Of a stretch of 64,000 nt of DNA, positions 60,318-64,000 are shown in pieces. The position numbers and the translations under genes were made by a program. Within the stretch, counting starts at the first letter, position 1. Each line of letters begins with the position of its first letter. Below the pieces are notes generated by a model that made no database searches, was not told the DNA's origin, and saw only the letters and a list, made by a program, of their open reading frames with translations. Source of the DNA: Blastococcus sp. VKM Ac-2987 (lineage in GTDB: Bacteria > Actinomycetota > Actinomycetes > Mycobacteriales > Geodermatophilaceae). The DNA lies in NCBI RefSeq assembly GCF_026967805.1, contig NZ_JAPVBG010000003.1, positions 806,001-870,000 of the forward strand. The letters run 5' to 3'.

Positions 60318-60792
60318 AGTGGATCCATGGAAGCAGCCCGGGCCACAGGGGGTCGTGCGGAAAGGGAGCTGTCGTCGGTGTCCGCCCGGAGCGGGTCGCC
60401 GACGAGGGTGAGCCAGGCGGCGTAGCACCGCTCGGTGCGTTCCACGCCTCCACGGTGGGAGGACGGGGCGCATCGAGGGGGCTTCCGCGGCGCCGGTCCG
60501 CTCGTCCCGTGCGGACGCCGCCACCGTCCGCCCTCCGGCGCCTGGGACGGCCGATGACCGATGGCCGACCCATCGCGGCCTCCGTCGCCTGGTGACACTC
60601 CTGTTGATGGCGCCGACGTGCGCATGTGTGGGTGCAGACCCCCGTCCGCGCCGTCCTTGGCCTCCGGTCCGAGGCAGGGACAGCGTCACCGGAGGGGGGA
60701 CAGGGTGACCACGTCCGCCTGCGAGGGGGTACGTCCGCGGGCTGAGGCCATATCCGTTTGCCACGTCGCGCGGTGCCTGCGAGGTTCCCGGT
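60318..60792. other. 475-bp stretch without recognisable gene
   Basis: No frame in either strand here has protein-like composition; possible frames give Arg/Pro/Gly/Ser-rich shadows. No clear terminator or repeat seen. It may be promoter region for the small gene after it or remnants of decayed sequence. Confidence 0.4.
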
Positions 60793-61125
60793 ATGCCGCT
60801 CCGGGGCGTGGACCCACCGTTCGATCAGCTCCTGGCCACAGCAGAGGCAGTAGCCCGGGCACGGCCCGAGGTGGATCTCGAGATGGCTCGTGAGGTGTTC
60901 CACGAGGCGGCCACCCTGCTCCACGACGGCCTCGCCCTCGACGGTCTCGACGAGCACGACGCACGTGCTGTCGTCTCCGGGCTCAGCGCCGATCTCGTCG
61001 TCGAGGATCCCGGCGCCGCGGTGCGCGCACGTTCCCAGGCCGTGTCGGAGCATCCTGGCGATCTGCACGATCCAGAGGGTGTGTCCGCTTCCTACCTCGT
61101 CGCGGCAGCGATCCTCCAGCTCTGA
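60793..61125 (+). CDS. Small hypothetical protein
   Basis: A 110-residue acidic protein from ATG 60793. Composition is balanced and helix-rich (FDQLLATAEAVARARPEVDLEMAREVFHEAATLL, in parts), with an Asp/Glu/His-rich centre. No family recognised. An antisense frame covers the same region but has Cys/His/Arg-rich, non-protein-like composition. Ribosome site is weak (GAGG 10 bp upstream). Confidence 0.45.
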   Translation: MPLRGVDPPFDQLLATAEAVARARPEVDLEMAREVFHEAATLLHDGLALDGLDEHDARAVVSGLSADLVVEDPGAAVRARSQAVSEHPGDLHDPEGVSASYLVAAAILQL

Positions 61126-61268
61126 GTCCCCGGAGGTGTCCAGCGACGAAGCTCCCCTGTCCCGTGAGCCGTGGAGGCGGCCATGTCTCGGTGTACGAGC
61201 CGACCTGCTGGACAGGCCCGGGCGGCCCCGGTCGACAGCGGGTGGCCCGAGCGGGAGCATCCGGTCAC

Positions 61269-62024
61269 ATGGACGCCCCTGCACCGCATCGCTTCGTCGC
61301 CCGCGTCATCGAGGAGGCCGAGAACAAGATCCACGAGGACAGCGTCGCCCGGCAGTTCGGTTTCCACGGCGCGCTGGTGCCCGGGGTCGAGCTGTTCGCC
61401 CGCACCACCACACCCCTGGTCGCGGCCTGGGGGGCGACGTGGCTGTCCGAGGGGCGGATCGACCTGCGCTTCCGCCGGCCGGTGTACGACGGCGAGGAAC
61501 TGCTCGTCGACGTGACCGATGGCCGGTTGACGGTCGCCGGCTCGGACGGCGACGTGCGCTGCCTGGGATCGGCCGATCACACGGCGGACCGCCCCGGCCT
61601 GGCCGGACTCGCGGAGGCGCCGGTTGCGGACCAGCCGGTGGTCGACCCGGTCGTCGGGCCGTTCGGCAGCCTCCACGCGCAGCGCACCGTCGAGGAGAAC
61701 GAGTGGTACCTGGATGCGATCGGCGAGCCGCTGCCGCTCTACCGGGAGGAACGGTGGGCGCACCCCGGCCTGCTGCTGCGGCTGGTCAACGAGCTGCTCA
61801 GCAGCAATGTCGCCCTCGGACCGTGGATCCACACCGCGAGCCACTGCCACTTCCTCGGCGTCGCCCGATTGCCCGCGCACATGGCGGTGCACGGGCGCGT
61901 GACCGACGTCGGCCGGCGCGGCCGGCATGACGAAGTCCGGTTCGACGCGTTGGTCCTGGCCGGCGCGGAGCCCGTGATGCGGGTTCACCACACCGCGCTC
62001 TACCGGTTGTCCACCGAGGCATGA
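61269..62024 (+). CDS. Hotdog-fold-like protein (MaoC/thioesterase-type)
   Basis: A 251-residue protein from ATG 61269 (GGGAG 10-14 bp upstream). The segment FGFHGALVPGVELFARTTTPLVAAWGATWLSEGRIDLRFRRPVYDGEELLVDV (read in parts) has the pattern of the MaoC/hotdog domain: a helix after a Gly-Pro-Gly-like turn, then strands. The second half repeats a similar pattern (HPGLLLRLVNELLSSNV, GPWIHTASHCHFLG, LPAHMAVHGRVTDVGRRG), so it is probably a double-hotdog protein. Possible dehydratase or thioesterase acting on acyl-CoA. An acyl-CoA dehydrogenase gene lies convergent to it. Confidence 0.7.
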   Translation: MDAPAPHRFVARVIEEAENKIHEDSVARQFGFHGALVPGVELFARTTTPLVAAWGATWLSEGRIDLRFRRPVYDGEELLVDVTDGRLTVAGSDGDVRCLGSADHTADRPGLAGLAEAPVADQPVVDPVVGPFGSLHAQRTVEENEWYLDAIGEPLPLYREERWAHPGLLLRLVNELLSSNVALGPWIHTASHCHFLGVARLPAHMAVHGRVTDVGRRGRHDEVRFDALVLAGAEPVMRVHHTALYRLSTEA

Positions 62025-62179
62025 CATCCCGAGCCGACCCAGCCGTCCAGCTCTCGCGCCGCGCGGCAGGTTCACGACGACGCCCTGGAGTCAGCGCGGG
62101 AGCGTGCTCGGGCAACCGAGCGGCGTAGGGCGTGCGAGGCGTTCGATCCGCACGGCCCTCCGCCGACGCGGCGACCACC

Positions 62180-62211
62180 CGGGGCCCGGTCACCACGGTG
62201 ACCGGGCCCCG
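62180..62211. terminator. Bidirectional hairpin terminator
   Basis: Perfect inverted repeat of 15 bp (62180-62194 and 62197-62211) around a 2-nt centre, so the real loop takes a few paired bases. It lies between convergent genes ending at 62024 and 62247. Confidence 0.8.
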
Positions 62212-62246
62212 TCGTCGTTCGGCCCGCAGGGCGGGCCTGCGCCGGA

Positions 62247-63542
62247 TCAGGGGCCGGCGAAGACGCCGTCGCCGAGGCCCTCGGAGCGACCGGGGGCCGG
62301 ATCGGCGTAGCGACCGGCCTCCTGGCGGGCGACGACGAAGTGGTGCACCTCGTCGGGTCCGTCGGCCAGGCGGAGGGTGCGCTGGCTGGTGTACATGTTG
62401 GCCAGCGGCGTCCACTGCGACACCCCGGCGGCGCCGTGGATCTGGATGGCCTGGTCGATGATCTGGCACACCTTCTCCGGCACCATCGCCTTCACCGCCG
62501 AGACGTAGACGCGGGCCTGGGAGTTGCCGAGCACGTCCATCGCCTTGGCGGCCTTCAGCACCATGAGCCGGCAGGCATCGAGCTCGATGCGCGCCCGCGA
62601 CACCAGCTCCATGTTCTTGCCGAGGCTCAGGATGGGCTTGCCGAACGCCTCCCGGAACTTGCCCCGGCGGATCATCAGCTCGAGCGCCTTCTCGCCCTGG
62701 CCGATGGCACGCATGCAGTGGTGGATGCGCCCGGGCCCCAGACGCACCTGGCTGATCTCGAAGCCACGGCCCTCGCCGAGGAGCATGTTGGCGGCGGGCA
62801 CGCGCACGTCGGTGAACCGGATGTGCATGTGGCCGTGGGGGGCGTCGTCACGGCCGAAGACCTGCATCGGTTCGAGCACGGCGACACCGGGGGTGTCCAT
62901 CGGGACGAGGATCTGCGACTGCTGCGCGTGCGCCGGCGCGTCCGGATTCGTCTGGCACATGACGATCATGATCTTGCAGCGGGGATCCCCGGCCCCGGAG
63001 ATGTAGAACTTCTCGCCGTTGAGGACGTACTCGTCGCCGTCCCGCACCGCCTGGAGCCGGATGCTCTTGGCGTCGGAGCTGCCGACGTCGGGCTCGGTCA
63101 TGGCGTAGGCGGAGCGGATCTCGCCGTTGAGGAGCGGCTCCAGCCACTGGGCCTTCTGCTCGGGGGTGCCGACGCGCTCGAGCACCTCCATATTGCCGGT
63201 GTCGGGGGCCGAGCAGTTGAGCGACTCCGAGCCGAGCGGGTACTTGCCGAGCTCGACGGCGATGTAGGCGTAGTCGAGGTTGCTCAGGCCACCGACCTCG
63301 GAGTTGGGCAGGAAGAAGTTCCACAGACCGGCCTCCTTGGCCTTGGTCTTCGCCCCTTCGAGCGCCTCGAGCTGACCCGGCGCGTACGACCACGGGTCGG
63401 GGTGCCCCGCGCCGAGCCGGAAGTACTCCTCCTGCATCGGCGCGACCACGTCCTGGAGGAACCGGACGACGCGGTCGTAGAGCGGGCGGGCCTCCTCGCT
63501 CATGCGCAGGTCGAACAGCTCCGTCGGCTCAGCGGTCTGCAT
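62247..63542 (-). CDS. Acyl-CoA dehydrogenase (ACAD11-like)
   Basis: A 431-residue acyl-CoA dehydrogenase from ATG 63542 with GAGAGGG close before it. Core signatures: SAYAMTEPDVGSSDAKSI, LNGEKFYISGAGDPRCKIMIVM, HMHIRFTDVRVPAANML, GPGRIHHCMRAIGQGEKALELM, and IDQAIQIHGAAGVSQWTPLA. The GPGRIHHCMR block and QRTLRLADGPDEVH close are characteristic of the ACAD10/11-like branch, which acts on medium to long or modified acyl-CoAs. FAD-bound, soluble. Its 5' side (63543-63850) has no other gene, so it is probably monocistronic or the end of an operon with the partial gene to the right. Confidence 0.93.
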   Translation of the reverse strand: MQTAEPTELFDLRMSEEARPLYDRVVRFLQDVVAPMQEEYFRLGAGHPDPWSYAPGQLEALEGAKTKAKEAGLWNFFLPNSEVGGLSNLDYAYIAVELGKYPLGSESLNCSAPDTGNMEVLERVGTPEQKAQWLEPLLNGEIRSAYAMTEPDVGSSDAKSIRLQAVRDGDEYVLNGEKFYISGAGDPRCKIMIVMCQTNPDAPAHAQQSQILVPMDTPGVAVLEPMQVFGRDDAPHGHMHIRFTDVRVPAANMLLGEGRGFEISQVRLGPGRIHHCMRAIGQGEKALELMIRRGKFREAFGKPILSLGKNMELVSRARIELDACRLMVLKAAKAMDVLGNSQARVYVSAVKAMVPEKVCQIIDQAIQIHGAAGVSQWTPLANMYTSQRTLRLADGPDEVHHFVVARQEAGRYADPAPGRSEGLGDGVFAGP

Positions 63543-63850
63543 TCGGTGTCCCTCTCGGCTGGTTCGTTCGGCGGCAGGGTGGTCCTACCGGAAGCGCGGC
63601 GAGGAGCGGCAGCAGCGACACGGATCCGGTGGGACGGGGAATCGAGCGTGGCACAGCGGGCGGTCAGCCGCTCGACCCGGACCGGACCGGTCGCCGGAGC
63701 GAACGTCGTGGACCTCGGTGTTCCGGGTGGCTCGGGTCACCGTGCGCACGTCGACACCGGGCACCCGAGCAGCGGGAGCGACCGTCCCGACGACAGCGCT
63801 CGGGGGTCCGGTGGACCCGGCGCCCCGGGACCGATCAGTTCTGGCTCGCC
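63543..63850. other. 308-bp intergenic region
   Basis: Between the acyl-CoA dehydrogenase start and the stop codon of the partial minus-strand gene. Nothing gene-like is seen; it should carry the dehydrogenase promoter. Confidence 0.45.
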
Positions 63851-64000
63851 CTACTGCTGACCGGCCGGCTCCCGGTCGGTGTCGGCGACCGGGACCCCGG
63901 GTGAGGTGGGCGGCAGTCCGTTGGAGTGGGGGATCTCGTGGAGGTGGGCGATGACGGCCCGCCGGACCTGCGGGTCCAGCGTCGAGGTGTAGGGCTCCCG
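63851..64000 (-). CDS. C-terminal end of a gene cut by the window edge
   Basis: Only the last 49 codons are inside the window, ending in a TAG whose complement is at 63851-63853. The visible tail begins REPYTSTLDPQVRRAVIAHL, continues HEIPHSNGLPPTSPG and ends in a polar REPAGQQ. Third-position GC is high and composition is protein-like, so it is very likely real. The family cannot be named from this fragment. It is transcribed toward the acyl-CoA dehydrogenase gene, 308 bp away. Confidence 0.65.
   Translation of the reverse strand, partial: REPYTSTLDPQVRRAVIAHLHEIPHSNGLPPTSPGVPVADTDREPAGQQ

Noticed and set aside
60151..61284. A 377-residue minus-strand protein
   Set aside because: Composition is Arg/His/Cys-rich and unlike the genome's proteins; the plus-strand frame at 60793 is more protein-like.
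1..64000. tRNA, rRNA, CRISPR arrays, insertion sequences, replication origin
   Set aside because: Looked for cloverleaf, rRNA, spaced-repeat and transposase signs by eye; none seen. A covariance-model search would be the proper test for RNA genes.

Overview
The window is a very GC-rich (about 75%), gene-dense chromosomal segment with strong G/C preference at third codon positions, frequent GTG starts, translationally coupled ATGA/GTGA overlaps and GC-rich hairpin terminators without U-tracts. Gene content (SARP/BTAD regulator, olefin oleA-oleBC-oleD genes, ScyD/ScyE-type protein, DUF4333 and DUF3500 proteins, several acyl-CoA dehydrogenases) points to an actinobacterium, most likely of the Geodermatophilaceae type (inference). 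I see no rRNA, tRNA, CRISPR array, transposase or integrase.

Layout. 1-8 kb: a small holin-like membrane protein, an animal-type haem peroxidase, a SARP-like BTAD regulator, a subtilisin-family (S8) peptidase without signal peptide, an alpha/beta hydrolase and two uncharacterised proteins. 8-18 kb: housekeeping and accessory genes (AidB-like acyl-CoA dehydrogenase, TauE/SafE exporter, CPA1 Na+/H+ antiporter, secreted beta-propeller, NmrA-like oxidoreductase, lysozyme-like exported protein, DUF3500 protein). 18.4-23.3 kb: an AcoR/MimR-type regulator divergent from amidohydrolase - DUF59 protein - zinc alcohol dehydrogenase - frameshifted ABM-domain gene. This is the accessory half of a propane/acetone monooxygenase (mim/prm) cluster, but the monooxygenase genes are absent. 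23.5-26.4 kb: a secreted sugar-isomerase-like protein, small membrane proteins and glutaminase.

26.7-36.9 kb is the most striking part. phaB, a single-chain 1,834-residue acetyl-CoA carboxylase and a 652-residue KASIII-type condensing enzyme run in one direction and converge on phaC across an 18-bp bidirectional terminator. No thiolase (phaA) is present. Read together, they encode acetyl-CoA to malonyl-CoA (ACC), malonyl-CoA plus acetyl-CoA to acetoacetyl-CoA (KASIII, as in NphT7), then 3-hydroxybutyryl-CoA (PhaB) and polyhydroxybutyrate (PhaC): a natural ATP-driven, decarboxylative PHB route. The block is flanked by about 153-bp direct repeats, one being the 5' end of the intact glutaminase gene and the other a decayed copy, so it may have entered by a single recombination event.

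37.1-41.8 kb: oleA - oleBC fusion - oleD, the long-chain olefin pathway. 42-49 kb: an epimerase-like protein, an unassigned 772-residue protein coupled to a LodB-like flavoprotein, an FeS-type photolyase and a repeat-containing membrane protein. 49-55 kb: a VLCAD-like acyl-CoA dehydrogenase, an NmrA-like oxidoreductase with a CPBP protease, and a four-gene minus-strand group ending a DUF4333 operon. 55.5-57.7 kb: a Lys/Glu-rich coiled protein followed by a degenerate ATP-grasp-like protein and an ATP-grasp ligase, a candidate ribosomally encoded, post-translationally modified peptide or protein system. 57.8-64 kb: ScyD/ScyE-type protein, LuxR-type HTH protein, small hypotheticals, a hotdog-fold-like protein, an acyl-CoA dehydrogenase and a truncated gene at the right edge.

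A regulatory thread may link scattered genes. Direct repeats of TGACG spaced exactly 11 bp, often followed 9 bp later by a (C/T)AGnnT hexamer, precede the peroxidase, the S8 peptidase, the 386-residue membrane protein, the 772-residue protein and the Lys/Glu-rich protein. Such spacing is typical of SARP/OmpR-type winged-helix regulators, and a SARP-like regulator gene lies among them (inference).
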